Assembly (NCBI RefSeq): GCF_016902535.1
Contig: NZ_JACSNY010000009.1
Span: forward strand, 1-64,000
Reading direction: 5' to 3'
DNA from: Anaerotignum lactatifermentans
GTDB taxonomy: Bacteria; Bacillota; Clostridia; Lachnospirales; Anaerotignaceae
Length of the DNA stretch: 64,000 nt
In this document: positions 8,047 through 16,534 of the stretch, one piece after another
How positions within the stretch are numbered: the first letter of the stretch is position 1
Layout of the letters: the number at the start of each line of letters is the position of its first letter
Notes under the pieces: model-generated
Databases searched by the model: none
Told to the model about the DNA's origin: nothing
What the model saw: the letters and a program-made list of their open reading frames with translations, nothing else
Translations under genes and position numbers: made by a program

Positions 8047-8070
8047 GAGTTATAACTCACTTTACATGAG
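8047..8070. promoter_or_regulatory. Candidate operator of the HTH regulator at 8130
   Basis: A perfect 12-bp palindrome GAGTTATAACTC (8047-8058) overlaps the second copy of the ATAACTCACTTT-ATGAG repeat. It lies 60-80 bp upstream of the GTG start of a Cro/CI-type gene, a normal place for autoregulation. Confidence 0.4.
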
Positions 8071-8129
8071 TTCTATGGTTATTTATATGAGCGGAAGCAC
8101 ACCCTACAATGATGTAGAGGTGATGTGCA

Positions 8130-8459
8130 GTGAACAATCCGCTGGATCTATTTGCATGGAAGGTGCGGTCAGAACGGAAGCGGCAGCATCTGACGCAGAA
8201 GCAGTTGGCTGAACGCCTCGGTATGAACCCCCGCACGATCATAGATTTGGAGACCTGCCAGAGTAATCCGAAATTTGAAACGGTGGTCCTTGTCGCCAAA
8301 GAATTGAATATCAGCGTGGAAGCCGCCATCTTCCCGGAAATGGTAAATTAGACAGTCTCGAAAACAGTCGTGGACTTCTTTGCCGGGAAAAGCGAAGCAG
8401 AGATTGAAAAGTTTATCGCACTCTGCAAACAGGCGGAAGCCTTCCAAAAAGACGAGTAA
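8130..8459 (+). pseudogene. Cro/CI-type HTH regulator interrupted by an in-frame amber stop
   Basis: Residues 1-73 form an XRE/Cro HTH (RSERKRQHLTQKQLAERLGM, then PRTIIDLETCQSNPKFETV). A TAG at 8349-8351 ends that frame. The same frame continues without a gap for 36 codons as a typical tail of this family (VVDFFAGKSEAEIEKFIALC), ending at TAA 8457-8459. So the gene was about 110 codons and now makes a 73-residue protein unless amber is read through. The HTH is intact, so the short product may still bind DNA. The start is GTG, with AGAGGTGATG upstream. Confidence 0.7.
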
Positions 8460-8500
8460 CGCGGTCGGGTTCGATGTGCCCGGCCGCGTTACTGTTTCAC
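8457..8500. terminator. Bidirectional terminator
   Basis: AACGCGGTCGGG pairs with CCCGGCCGCGTT (one wobble) around a short loop. It separates the rightward HTH gene from the leftward iron operon that ends at 8521, and may serve both. Confidence 0.65.
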
Positions 8501-8520
8501 CCGTTTGCTATGCGGGCAGT

Positions 8521-8892
8521 TTATTCTTCTTTTGTTTTATAAGCATTTTTCAGACGCTCGAAGGACTCCTGGCTGATAACATGCTCCATCCGGCAGGCAT
8601 CCCTTTCCGCTGTTTCCGGGTCTACGCCGGCTTCAATCAGTCGGTCAGTAAAGAAGCGGTGCTTTTCGTAGATCCGCTCCGCCACTTCCTGGCCCACATC
8701 GGTCAGATGCAGGAAATAGTCGCTGTCCATTGTCAGGAACCCCCCTTCACGCAGCGTCGCCACCGCATGGCACACGCTGGGCTTTGACACCTCCATGTGC
8801 CGGGCCACATCTACGGAGCGCACCATGCCCATCTTCTTATGGAGAACAAGGATGGCCTCCAGATAGTCCTCCCCGGACGCATGAAGTTTCAT
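8521..8892 (-). CDS. DtxR/MntR-family metal-dependent repressor
   Basis: A 123-residue protein with the N-terminal winged helix (SGEDYLEAILVLHKK, then VARHMEVSKPSVCHAVATL) and the metal-binding dimerisation domain (HRFFTDRLIEAGVD, RDACRMEHVIS with the conserved C/E/H-type ligands). The C-terminal SH3-like domain is absent, as in MntR. It is the last gene of the leftward uptake operon, 11 bp after an ABC gene. A match to the DtxR box lies upstream of the first gene of that operon, so it probably represses its own cluster when iron or manganese is plentiful. An EqbA-like role is plausible. Confidence 0.85.
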   Translation of the reverse strand: MKLHASGEDYLEAILVLHKKMGMVRSVDVARHMEVSKPSVCHAVATLREGGFLTMDSDYFLHLTDVGQEVAERIYEKHRFFTDRLIEAGVDPETAERDACRMEHVISQESFERLKNAYKTKEE

Positions 8893-8903
8893 TAAGACCT
8901 CCC

Positions 8904-10652
8904 TTACTGTATTCGCCAGCCTTCGGCTTGTTCGCGGATCTGGATGAACTTTTTATAAGTCCCTTCCTGTTGCAGCAGTTCCTTATGCGTACCCCTCTGA
9001 GCCACAGTTCCGCCATCAATCACAAGGATTTGGTCGGCGTTCTCAATCGTGGCCAGACGATGGGCAATCGTAATAATAGTTTTACCGTGTGTTAGAGCAG
9101 AAATCGCTTCTTGGATCAAATGCTCATTCTCTGGATCAATACTTGCGGTTGCCTCATCCAAGATAACAATGGGAGCATCCTTGAGCATCGCCCTGGCGAT
9201 AGAAATTCTTTGCTTTTCACCGCCGGAAAGCGAAGAACCCCCTTCACCAATCACTGTGTCATAACCGTCCGGCAAAGCCATTATGAAGTCGTGACAGCGG
9301 GCTGCTTTTGCGGCGGCGATAATCTGTTCATCCGTAGCGTCCGGGCTGCCGAATTTAATGTTATTCTTGATGGTATCCCGGAACAAATAGACATTCTGAA
9401 AAACCATACTGATATTTTTTAGCAAGCTATCGCAGGTAAATCGGCGAATATCTGTTCCGCCAACGGTAATCGTTCCGCTGTTCACATCATAGAAACGAGC
9501 AATCAGGTTACACAGCGTAGATTTTCCGCTGCCAGATGGCCCCACGATGGCCGTTGTGCTATTTTGCGGAATTTTGAAGTTCAGGTCATGCAGAACAATC
9601 CGGCTGTCATATCCGAAAGAAACATCCCTAAACTCAATATCATAGGTTGCCGGTTTTATATCGGTGCCATCCTGGTCGATATAGTTTACATTCTCTAATG
9701 CTTCCAACTTGTTCATGGCAGAGTCCACAACTCCAAGCGTATGGGCCGCGTCATTGATATTCTCCACACTGCCGAACATCACAAAAGAGAACAGGACAAA
9801 CATCAGGAAGAACGCCATACTCATTTGTCCCTGCAATGCCTGCCATGCACAAATAAAGACAATTCCCATCGAAGCCAGTTTCAAGGCAAACAGATGCAGA
9901 CAATTAAATGGAGTAAAGCCTTTTTCCACCTTGATATGAATATCTTTCAGATCTTTACTGGCATTGCGAAAGTTTTCAATAGATGCCCCTTCCTGTCCAA
10001 AGGACTTCACAATGGAAAGACCCCGGATATATTCAATCGCCGCGCCGGACATATCTTCCATTGCTTTATGGGTTGTTGCAGCGGTTTTTTCACTGTGTCT
10101 GCTGATCCCCTGCAAAGCCAGCGCCGAAAGAACAACACCGACAACAGAAATAACTGCAGCGACGGGGCTGAAAAAGATCAGGCATAAAACGATGGCAATA
10201 AACTTTGCATATCCATTGATGATGACATCCACCATTTTCATGCCCTGTAATTCCAAAGTAGACAATTCCGTGGTAACACCTGCCAGAATGTCACCGACAC
10301 TGTTCTGTGAAAAGTACCCAAGGGGAACCCGTTTCAGTACATCGCCCAGATGAATACGCTGTCCGGCGGCCACTTCATATCCAATGCTTTCCTGCAACAC
10401 TGCCCGGAGATAAGAAAGCAGGAAGTTCAGCACAATCGAGCCAATAATGATCCACAGCGTTTGCCAGATTAAAACAGTATCAATCGCAGTATTCGTCCAG
10501 TATGCCTGGATCGCTTTATCCAGCGCGAATGCGGCTGCCATTGTAGGAATAGCAGTAGACAGACTGCTGAAAAAGGAACACACAGAACCTAGATAGAGGC
10601 GGCCTTTATATTTGCCAGCCCATCGGATAATGCGTTTCATTGACTTAAACAT
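8904..10652 (-). CDS. ABC transporter, fused permease-ATPase (YbtPQ/IrtAB-like half 2)
   Basis: About 582 residues. An N-terminal six-helix type IV (exporter-fold) membrane domain is followed by an ATPase with Walker A GPSGSGKST, signature LSGGEKQR and Walker B IVILDEATAS. The ATG at 10,652 follows AAAGGAGGTGG and overlaps the end of the partner gene by 8 bp, so a longer reading upstream is unlikely. Half transporters of this build work as heterodimers; beside a DtxR-type repressor, an AraC regulator and an ECF importer, the likely function is siderophore uptake as for YbtPQ or EqbKL (inference). A drug-export role cannot be excluded by sequence alone. Confidence 0.85.
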   Translation of the reverse strand: MFKSMKRIIRWAGKYKGRLYLGSVCSFFSSLSTAIPTMAAAFALDKAIQAYWTNTAIDTVLIWQTLWIIIGSIVLNFLLSYLRAVLQESIGYEVAAGQRIHLGDVLKRVPLGYFSQNSVGDILAGVTTELSTLELQGMKMVDVIINGYAKFIAIVLCLIFFSPVAAVISVVGVVLSALALQGISRHSEKTAATTHKAMEDMSGAAIEYIRGLSIVKSFGQEGASIENFRNASKDLKDIHIKVEKGFTPFNCLHLFALKLASMGIVFICAWQALQGQMSMAFFLMFVLFSFVMFGSVENINDAAHTLGVVDSAMNKLEALENVNYIDQDGTDIKPATYDIEFRDVSFGYDSRIVLHDLNFKIPQNSTTAIVGPSGSGKSTLCNLIARFYDVNSGTITVGGTDIRRFTCDSLLKNISMVFQNVYLFRDTIKNNIKFGSPDATDEQIIAAAKAARCHDFIMALPDGYDTVIGEGGSSLSGGEKQRISIARAMLKDAPIVILDEATASIDPENEHLIQEAISALTHGKTIITIAHRLATIENADQILVIDGGTVAQRGTHKELLQQEGTYKKFIQIREQAEGWRIQ

Positions 10653-12426
10653 TGACAGCCACCTCCTTTTTCTCGCCCACAGACCAGTTCTTTGCACCAA
10701 TATGCGCCTGCCACATATCCGCATAAAGCGGGCAGCGTTCCAGGAGTTCCTCCTGCTTTCCGCAGTCAACAATCTGTCCTTTCTTCAGAACAACAATCTG
10801 ATCTGCGTTTTGAATTGTAGACAGACGATGGGCAATCACCAGCAGGGTCTTTCCTTTGGAAAGGGCCATGATGGATTTCTGGATTTTATCTTCATTCTGC
10901 GGGTCAGTGAAGGCAGTTGCCTCGTCCAAAATCACAATAGGCGCATTTTTCAGAATTGCTCTCGCAATAGCGATCCGTTGCTTTTCTCCGCCGGAGAGCC
11001 GCTTGCCAGCATCACCGGCCGGGGTATCATATCCTTTTTCCAGCCGAACAATAAAATCATCGCAGCAGGCCGCTTTTGCGGCGGCATACACTTCCTCATC
11101 CGTAGCATTTGGATTACCCAGGCGGATGTTCTCTTTGAGAGAGCAGTTGAATAGGAAATTGTCTTGTGTCACAAAACTGACCAATTCGGAAAGCTGTCGG
11201 ATGGAAAGTTCCTTGATATTCGTGCCGCCGATGGAGATGCTGCCGCCGGTCACATCCCAAAATCGGGCAATTAGGCGGGCAACGGTGGACTTGCCGCCAC
11301 CGGATGGCCCAACCAGGGCTGTAAAACTTCCCTGCGGCATTTTCAAGCTGATGTCATGTAACACTTCGTTTTGTTCGGTGCTGTCATAGGAGAAAGACAC
11401 ATTCTGTAAAACAATATCTGTGTGCTCAGTAGGAACAATCTTGCCTGCATCCGGTAATATGGGCAGGTTCAGGATTTCGTTTGCAGCTTCTACTGCGTAC
11501 TCCATTGACTTTGCCTCATTGATAAACGTGGTGGCTTTCATCAGCGGGCCGACAATACTCAGCGAAAGAATAATTCCCATCGCCAGTTCAGCAGGCGTGA
11601 TGCTCCCGCTCTGCATCAACAACAAACCGATGGGAAGTACCCCCAAGAGGGTGGTAGGCATAATCGCCATCATCAGGTTCATTGTTTTCCAGGTGCTTTT
11701 GAACCATGCCAGAGTAAAATCCTTAAAGGACTTTACCGCTCCCACAAATTTTTCATAGGATCTGGTGCTCTGATTGAATGCCTTAACAACCTCAATGCCT
11801 TCCACATACTCAATGATGACATTGTTGACATGGTTGTTTGCCTCCATATAAGCTGCGTACTGGCTGTTATAGTTCCGCATGAGAAAAAACATGGGGATCA
11901 TGGCCAGAACCGGGGCAATCAGGACTGCAAGGCCCAAACGCCAGTCAATCGCCAGCATCCAGATAAAAATGGCAATCGGAAGGAGCAAGTTCGATGTCAG
12001 CTCCGGGATCATGTGAGCCAGAGGCGGCTCCAAATCCTCCACCTTGTCCATGATAATATTCTTCAAGTAACCGATCCTTCGCCCCAATACTTCGCCAAGG
12101 GGCGCCCTCATCAGGCGGTTTGCGATTTTCAGGCGGATGCCTTCCAGTATCGTGTAAGCGGAGATATGTGCCAAAATTGTGGAAATGCCAAAGCAGATGA
12201 CACGGATCAGGTATCCGCCTACGCCTACCAGACACCAGAGCATGATGTTGTTCAAAGTAGCGGTCCGGTTAATGAACAGGAGAAGAATTTCATACACCGC
12301 CCAAAACGGAACAAAGCCTCCGGCAACACTTAAAATGGCACACAAAACTGAGAGGGTCATTTTCCCTTTGCATGGCCCTGCAAAAGAGAAAAGTGTTTTT
12401 ACCCAGTTCTCTTTCTGTTGCTTCAT
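10645..12426 (-). CDS. ABC transporter, fused permease-ATPase (YbtPQ/IrtAB-like half 1)
   Basis: A 593-residue half transporter with six predicted membrane helices in the first ~310 residues, then an ATPase with Walker A GPSGGGKST, LSGGEKQR and IVILDEATAF. The last motif ends in F rather than the usual S, a difference from its partner that is common in heterodimers. It overlaps the partner gene by 8 bp. Upstream lie a terminator-like hairpin and a direct repeat related to the one ahead of the ECF genes, suggesting a second entry point for AraC-controlled transcription. Confidence 0.85.
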   Translation of the reverse strand: MKQQKENWVKTLFSFAGPCKGKMTLSVLCAILSVAGGFVPFWAVYEILLLFINRTATLNNIMLWCLVGVGGYLIRVICFGISTILAHISAYTILEGIRLKIANRLMRAPLGEVLGRRIGYLKNIIMDKVEDLEPPLAHMIPELTSNLLLPIAIFIWMLAIDWRLGLAVLIAPVLAMIPMFFLMRNYNSQYAAYMEANNHVNNVIIEYVEGIEVVKAFNQSTRSYEKFVGAVKSFKDFTLAWFKSTWKTMNLMMAIMPTTLLGVLPIGLLLMQSGSITPAELAMGIILSLSIVGPLMKATTFINEAKSMEYAVEAANEILNLPILPDAGKIVPTEHTDIVLQNVSFSYDSTEQNEVLHDISLKMPQGSFTALVGPSGGGKSTVARLIARFWDVTGGSISIGGTNIKELSIRQLSELVSFVTQDNFLFNCSLKENIRLGNPNATDEEVYAAAKAACCDDFIVRLEKGYDTPAGDAGKRLSGGEKQRIAIARAILKNAPIVILDEATAFTDPQNEDKIQKSIMALSKGKTLLVIAHRLSTIQNADQIVVLKKGQIVDCGKQEELLERCPLYADMWQAHIGAKNWSVGEKKEVAVNV

Positions 12427-12467
12427 AGTAGTTCACCTCTTTCACTCGGTTTGGTCAGCAAAAGAAA

Positions 12468-12497
12468 AAGGATGGTTAAACTCTGCTAACCATCCTT
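12468..12497 (-). terminator. Terminator/attenuator hairpin between araC and the ABC pair
   Basis: An 11-bp stem (AAGGATGGTTA / TAACCATCCTT) with a T-rich tail on the minus strand. The stem also contains GTTAAACTCTGCTAAC (12,475-12,490), a weaker form of the GTTAG-N6-CTAAC operator of this region, so it may be a metal-regulator site as well. Confidence 0.5.
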
Positions 12498-12520
12498 AAT
12501 GCTACCATGATTCAATTTTT

Positions 12521-12557
12521 CTTTCCGCTCCACACGGCCTTTTCTGCACCAATCAGA
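12521..12557 (-). promoter_or_regulatory. Candidate AraC-regulator site 1
   Basis: This 37-bp stretch, overlapping the end of the araC gene, is a close imperfect copy of 16,321-16,358. Each copy holds two related half-sites (CCACACGG/CCAATCAG here) starting 19 bp apart, a pattern typical of AraC-family direct repeats. It lies about 100 bp upstream of the ABC pair. Confidence 0.45.
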
Positions 12558-13512
12558 TAATTGATTTTCGGTATTCTAACGGCGTTTTCCCCATTGTCTG
12601 ATGAAATGCAGAAGCAAATTTGCTGGGACTGTCATATCCTACAAGTCCCGCTATCTCAGCCACCTTCAGCGTCTTATCGGATCGCAGCAAAGAAGCGGCA
12701 TAGTTCATTCGGTAATTCCGCATATATGTGAAAATTGGGCTGCCATATACCGACTTAAAACAATTTTTCATGGGAGTTAGAGCGATGTCAAACCGCTCGG
12801 AAAGCTCCTCTAATGTATAGTTCTGTGTTAAGTCCTGAGTTAGGAGCGCCTGAATTGCTTTAATCTTCTCAATCTGCCCTTTGTAGAAATACGGGCGTTC
12901 TTCTGTATGCCCTGCCAATTCCAGAGCATCCAGATACAACAGCAGCTCCAGCACCTTGATTTTGAAATAATCCCTCTTGATTTTGACCGGAACATTGTAA
13001 AGCTCAGAAAAGATGTGTTCAATCGCCGGTTCACCAGGAATGACATAGGGTGTACGGTCACTGCAATATTTATTTTGTAATTCGTAAAGGTCAACAGAAA
13101 AGCCCTTCATATAGGCTGGAATTTCTTTTGCCGCGGTTTCCATTTGAAAGCCAATGGAAATACCGTGGTAGTGGCAAAGGGGAAATTCTACTTTGCCGGA
13201 ATGATGGATGCGGCGATCTACCCGAAGATCGCCAGCCTCTAAATAGCTAAAGGCATTTTGGCCGACTTCCTGCTCAATGCGCCCTTCTCGGCAGTGGTCT
13301 ATACAAAGCAGATCCATATCTGTCTGGAAGCCCGAAACACACTCCTTCATGTGGAAATCATTATACATGAGAAATACACCGGGAAAGACATGATAGAGCG
13401 TCATCATGCCTTCTCCGGAGTTATCGCTTAAACGCATGACCTTACAATCATCTGACTCGATTAGGTTTTGAACATTCGGGCCGTAGTACATTTCCCGGAA
13501 TAGTTCCGGCAT
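12553..13512 (-). CDS. AraC-family transcriptional regulator of the uptake operon
   Basis: About 319 residues. The N-terminal part is a cupin-like ligand-binding domain (LRVDRRIHHSG, FPLCHYHGISI). The C-terminal ~100 residues carry two HTH motifs (TLEELSERFDIALTPMKNCF and KVAEIAGLVGYDSPSKFASAF). The ATG at 13,512 follows GGAGGTAGCGTCT; the longer frame upstream has no such site. It sits between the ECF and ABC genes, the position and type of YbtA-like regulators that respond to the imported siderophore. It overlaps its own candidate binding repeat at the 3' end. Confidence 0.85.
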   Translation of the reverse strand: MPELFREMYYGPNVQNLIESDDCKVMRLSDNSGEGMMTLYHVFPGVFLMYNDFHMKECVSGFQTDMDLLCIDHCREGRIEQEVGQNAFSYLEAGDLRVDRRIHHSGKVEFPLCHYHGISIGFQMETAAKEIPAYMKGFSVDLYELQNKYCSDRTPYVIPGEPAIEHIFSELYNVPVKIKRDYFKIKVLELLLYLDALELAGHTEERPYFYKGQIEKIKAIQALLTQDLTQNYTLEELSERFDIALTPMKNCFKSVYGSPIFTYMRNYRMNYAASLLRSDKTLKVAEIAGLVGYDSPSKFASAFHQTMGKTPLEYRKSII

Positions 13513-13517
13513 AGACG

Positions 13518-14921
13518 CTACCTCCTTTCTATGGAGCATCCCTCCATATCAAATATTTTATCACAAGTCCGGCCCAAAAACTCAAAATCATGGGAAACAA
13601 TGATGATAACTTTATTCTCATCATTCAACTTGCGGATCATATTGCTCACTTCCAGCATACGGTGATAGTCCAGGCCACTGGTCGGCTCATCAAAGACAAG
13701 TACATCCTTGTTGGAGAGAATAGCGGTTGCCACCGCAAGGCGCTGTTTCTGACCTCCTGACAGGGCCATCGGATGGCGGTCTTTGAAATCCAGCAAATAA
13801 AAAGACCTGAGAATTTCTTCAATCCGCTCCGGCGGACAATCCGGCTGCGCCAGTTCACATTCGTTCCATACGCTGTCTGAAAAAAGCTGATGGTTCACAT
13901 CCTGCATAACACAGAAGCTGGCCTTATTGCGCTGTTTTGCTTTCAGTGTTTGCCCATCCAGTCGAACCGTTCCGTTCACTTCTTTCAAAAGCCCGCACAG
14001 GCAGCGCGTCATCGTCGTTTTTCCTGCGCCGTTATGACCGACAATTCCCAACACTTCACCCCGTTTTGCAGAAAAGCCAAGACCACTGAATACTGGCTGC
14101 TTATCAAAAGCACAGGAAAGATTTTCTACGGACAAGCCTTCCTGCGCTCCTGGCAGATCAGCGGGAGGTAACTCCATCACAGGATGGACAAGACCTCTAA
14201 GTCCCATCCTGATACGCTGCTCATCCGAAAGACTGCGAAACTCGTTCCCGGAAAATATCTGAACGATTTTTCCCTTTTGAATGAAGATTGCCCGGTCAAT
14301 CAGATCCATCAGGAAATATAGGCGGTGTTCGGCAATAACAACCGTCCGCCCTTCTTTTTTGATCTGGATAATCTGCTGGCGTAAGGTGTCAATCGCGTCG
14401 GCATCCAAATTTGCTGTCGGCTCGTCCAGCACAAAAACGGACGGGTTCATGGCATATACAGAGGCAAACGCAAGACTTTGTTTTTCCCCGCCAGACATGG
14501 AAAAAATGTTTCTTCCCAAAAGCGATTGAATTTTCAGGGCGGAAACAGTGGCCTCATAGCGCTCTTTGATTTTCTTTGGTTCGACGCCTGCATTTTCCAG
14601 ACCAAAAGTAATTTCGCTGTCCGAGTCAATATTGAAAAACTGAGATTTCGGATTTTGGAACACAGAGCCAACCTGTTCTGCCAGACGGTACATTTCTGTT
14701 TTCGGCACTTCCATACCGTTTACAATCGCCCGGCCAGATAAAGTACCGCCCTCGACAAAATGAGGGATTAAGCCGTTAATCAGTTTTGTCACTGTGGTTT
14801 TGCCACAGCCCGACTCTCCTGTAAGGACAACACATTCTCCCTGATAGATATTCAGGTCAATATGGGAAAGCGTTCCCTGCTCTTTCTCATATTCAAAGGA
14901 TACATCCTGAATTTGGATCAC
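13518..14921 (-). CDS. ECF transporter ATPase, two fused nucleotide-binding domains (CbiO-like)
   Basis: About 467 residues with two complete ABC ATPase domains in tandem: first Walker A GESGCGKT and signature MSGGEKQ, second Walker A GHNGAGKT and signature LSGGQKQR, with LDEPTANLD and DEPTSGLD. It therefore replaces the separate EcfA and EcfA' subunits. I place the start at the GTG at 14,921, which has AAGGAGG 8 nt upstream; a GTG at 14,930 directly abuts the ribosome site. It follows the T-component gene by 13 bp. With the T and S genes it forms a complete energy-coupling-factor importer. Confidence 0.88.
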   Translation of the reverse strand: MIQIQDVSFEYEKEQGTLSHIDLNIYQGECVVLTGESGCGKTTVTKLINGLIPHFVEGGTLSGRAIVNGMEVPKTEMYRLAEQVGSVFQNPKSQFFNIDSDSEITFGLENAGVEPKKIKERYEATVSALKIQSLLGRNIFSMSGGEKQSLAFASVYAMNPSVFVLDEPTANLDADAIDTLRQQIIQIKKEGRTVVIAEHRLYFLMDLIDRAIFIQKGKIVQIFSGNEFRSLSDEQRIRMGLRGLVHPVMELPPADLPGAQEGLSVENLSCAFDKQPVFSGLGFSAKRGEVLGIVGHNGAGKTTMTRCLCGLLKEVNGTVRLDGQTLKAKQRNKASFCVMQDVNHQLFSDSVWNECELAQPDCPPERIEEILRSFYLLDFKDRHPMALSGGQKQRLAVATAILSNKDVLVFDEPTSGLDYHRMLEVSNMIRKLNDENKVIIIVSHDFEFLGRTCDKIFDMEGCSIERR

Positions 14922-14934
14922 ATGGAACACCTCC

Positions 14935-15621
14935 TTATCCCACTGTAATTGAAATTATGCAGAAAACCACACCTACCGCCAGACATAAAAAGTCCTGCAC
15001 ACCGAACTTCATTTCAATCATACTTGTCTTTGGCGCAGGGTTTTCAATACCCCGCGTAACAGCGGCGGCGGATAATTCTTCCGCTGTCGTTGTGGCAGAG
15101 ATCATGGTCGGCACCAGTAAGCACTCAATTTTTTGTACTCCATGAATATTACGGAGCTTCATGGCATCCCGGATATAGCCGGTTTCTTCTTTTAAAGCCG
15201 GAAAATATCGGACAGTTACAGACAAAGGAATAATCAATCCCTGCGGGATATGCCATTTCCGAAGTGCAACCATCAATTCCCGGACGGGCGTTTTCTGTAA
15301 TACCATTGTACCAACAATCAAACAAGGGAAAATCTTTCTTGCATAAGATACAATGATTGTGAAGCTGCTGGCTAAAATTTCCGGTCCGTTTGGAAATACA
15401 TAGTATTGTAGCGCCAGACAAATTCCAAATGCGATTGCCAGTTTGCCTGCGGATTTTTGGCATCCGCAGGCAACGATCAGCAGGAGCAGAAAAATAACCC
15501 ATGTAATTTCAACCCATACGGAGTGCTGGGTAAAGGCCACAATATTTGCCAGCACTAACAAAAGTAATTCTGTCCGTGGATCGAACCTTAATGTGTGCTT
15601 TTTGCCCGCTCCATTCATCAC
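14935..15621 (-). CDS. ECF transporter transmembrane (T) component
   Basis: A 228-residue membrane protein of the CbiQ/EcfT family, with five or six hydrophobic segments. The coupling region includes LRKWHIPQGL and the pair of short Ala-Arg-type motifs (YIRDAMKLRNI, AAAVTRGIE) that dock on the ATPases. Overlaps the S-component gene by 4 bp (ATGA), so translation is coupled. Confidence 0.85.
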   Translation of the reverse strand: MMNGAGKKHTLRFDPRTELLLLVLANIVAFTQHSVWVEITWVIFLLLLIVACGCQKSAGKLAIAFGICLALQYYVFPNGPEILASSFTIIVSYARKIFPCLIVGTMVLQKTPVRELMVALRKWHIPQGLIIPLSVTVRYFPALKEETGYIRDAMKLRNIHGVQKIECLLVPTMISATTTAEELSAAAVTRGIENPAPKTSMIEMKFGVQDFLCLAVGVVFCIISITVG

Positions 15622-16223
15622 ACAATTCCTGCCTTTACAAAGTGCTTTTTGAACAAACCTCTGGCGATAAAGGCTCCGATGATACCACCGATGATTGGAG
15701 CAACAAACAGAACGATTAGCATCGCATTGGATGACAGAGCTTCAACTGCCGCGACATAATCAGCGGGCATTCCCTGTTCCGTAATCTGCGCCAGGAAATC
15801 GGCCTTAAACAACCAGATGGGAAGGGGAGAACCAACCATTCCCATCGAAAAAATCACATAGGCAATCGAATTTCCCTTGAAGCTATTATATTTAGTCACC
15901 GCCCGGACAACTTCGGCCAAAATGCAAGTTGAAGCCATTGAGATCAGGATCACCAGGGTAAATTGTCCAGTGGCAAAATAGATGAGAGCAGTGATAAGCC
16001 CCATCAGGAAAACTGCACCCAGTTTTTGAACCTTTGCGACCATCAGCATAAAGGGAATGCCTGCAAACACAGCGATGAAGCCAGGCATCAGCATCCAAAG
16101 AACAGGGTGAATACCTCCCAGAAGCATGAAGGCAAAGTTGATAACAAAGTAGATTGCGGAAAAGATACCGATGGTAATGAGGTCTTTTCCTTTCAGTTTT
16201 TTGTCCGTACTCACTTCAGACAT
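15618..16223 (-). CDS. MptD/Trep_Strep-family ECF S component
   Basis: A 201-residue substrate-binding membrane protein. It has a short polar N-terminus (TDKKLKGKDLITIGIFSAIY, the usual S-component opening that includes an AxxxA-like contact helix) and six hydrophobic helices. This family is commonly encoded with a T component, a double ATPase and YbtPQ-like ABC genes. First gene of the leftward operon; a DtxR-type box lies 20-38 bp upstream of the ATG. The substrate is not proven; a ferric siderophore or metal chelate is the best inference from the neighbours. Confidence 0.8.
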   Translation of the reverse strand: MSEVSTDKKLKGKDLITIGIFSAIYFVINFAFMLLGGIHPVLWMLMPGFIAVFAGIPFMLMVAKVQKLGAVFLMGLITALIYFATGQFTLVILISMASTCILAEVVRAVTKYNSFKGNSIAYVIFSMGMVGSPLPIWLFKADFLAQITEQGMPADYVAAVEALSSNAMLIVLFVAPIIGGIIGAFIARGLFKKHFVKAGIV

Positions 16224-16242
16224 TGAAAATTCCTCCTTTTAG

Positions 16243-16261
16243 TTAGGTTGTGCTAACCTGT
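16243..16261 (-). promoter_or_regulatory. DtxR-type iron box ahead of the ECF/ABC operon
   Basis: TTAGGTTGTGCTAACCTGT matches the 19-bp DtxR/IdeR consensus TTAGGTTAGGCTAACCTAA at 15 positions and keeps both inverted half-sites. It is immediately upstream of the first operon gene, where a bound repressor would block transcription. The core GTTAG-N6-CTAAC recurs at 21,821 and 27,191. Confidence 0.7.
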
Positions 16262-16320
16262 AGGCTTTTTGAAAGCGCCCTTCGGCGCTTACAGTAACCA
16301 TCATAGCAGACCTGAAAAGT

Positions 16321-16358
16321 CTTTTCCACTCCAATCAGCCTTTTTTGTTCCAATCAGA
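16321..16358 (-). promoter_or_regulatory. Candidate AraC-regulator site 2
   Basis: Two copies of CCAATCAG start at 16,331 and 16,350, 19 bp apart, within a 38-bp block that closely resembles 12,521-12,557. It lies about 100 bp upstream of the ECF operon start. This suggests the AraC protein activates both halves of the cluster. Confidence 0.5.
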
Positions 16359-16534
16359 CGATTTCTTTTTATCAGAGTTTTGCTTGAGTGAATTTTATTG
16401 TTCTTATGAAATTTACAGTTTAATTTTACTCTGCTTAAGCCATTTCGCTTGTTAAGGATTGTAGTATTAGTAGAGGGGGAAAACGAGGGTAGGGTTACGG
16501 TAGCAAGCACAGCCAGCGAGTACCCACTGGCGGA

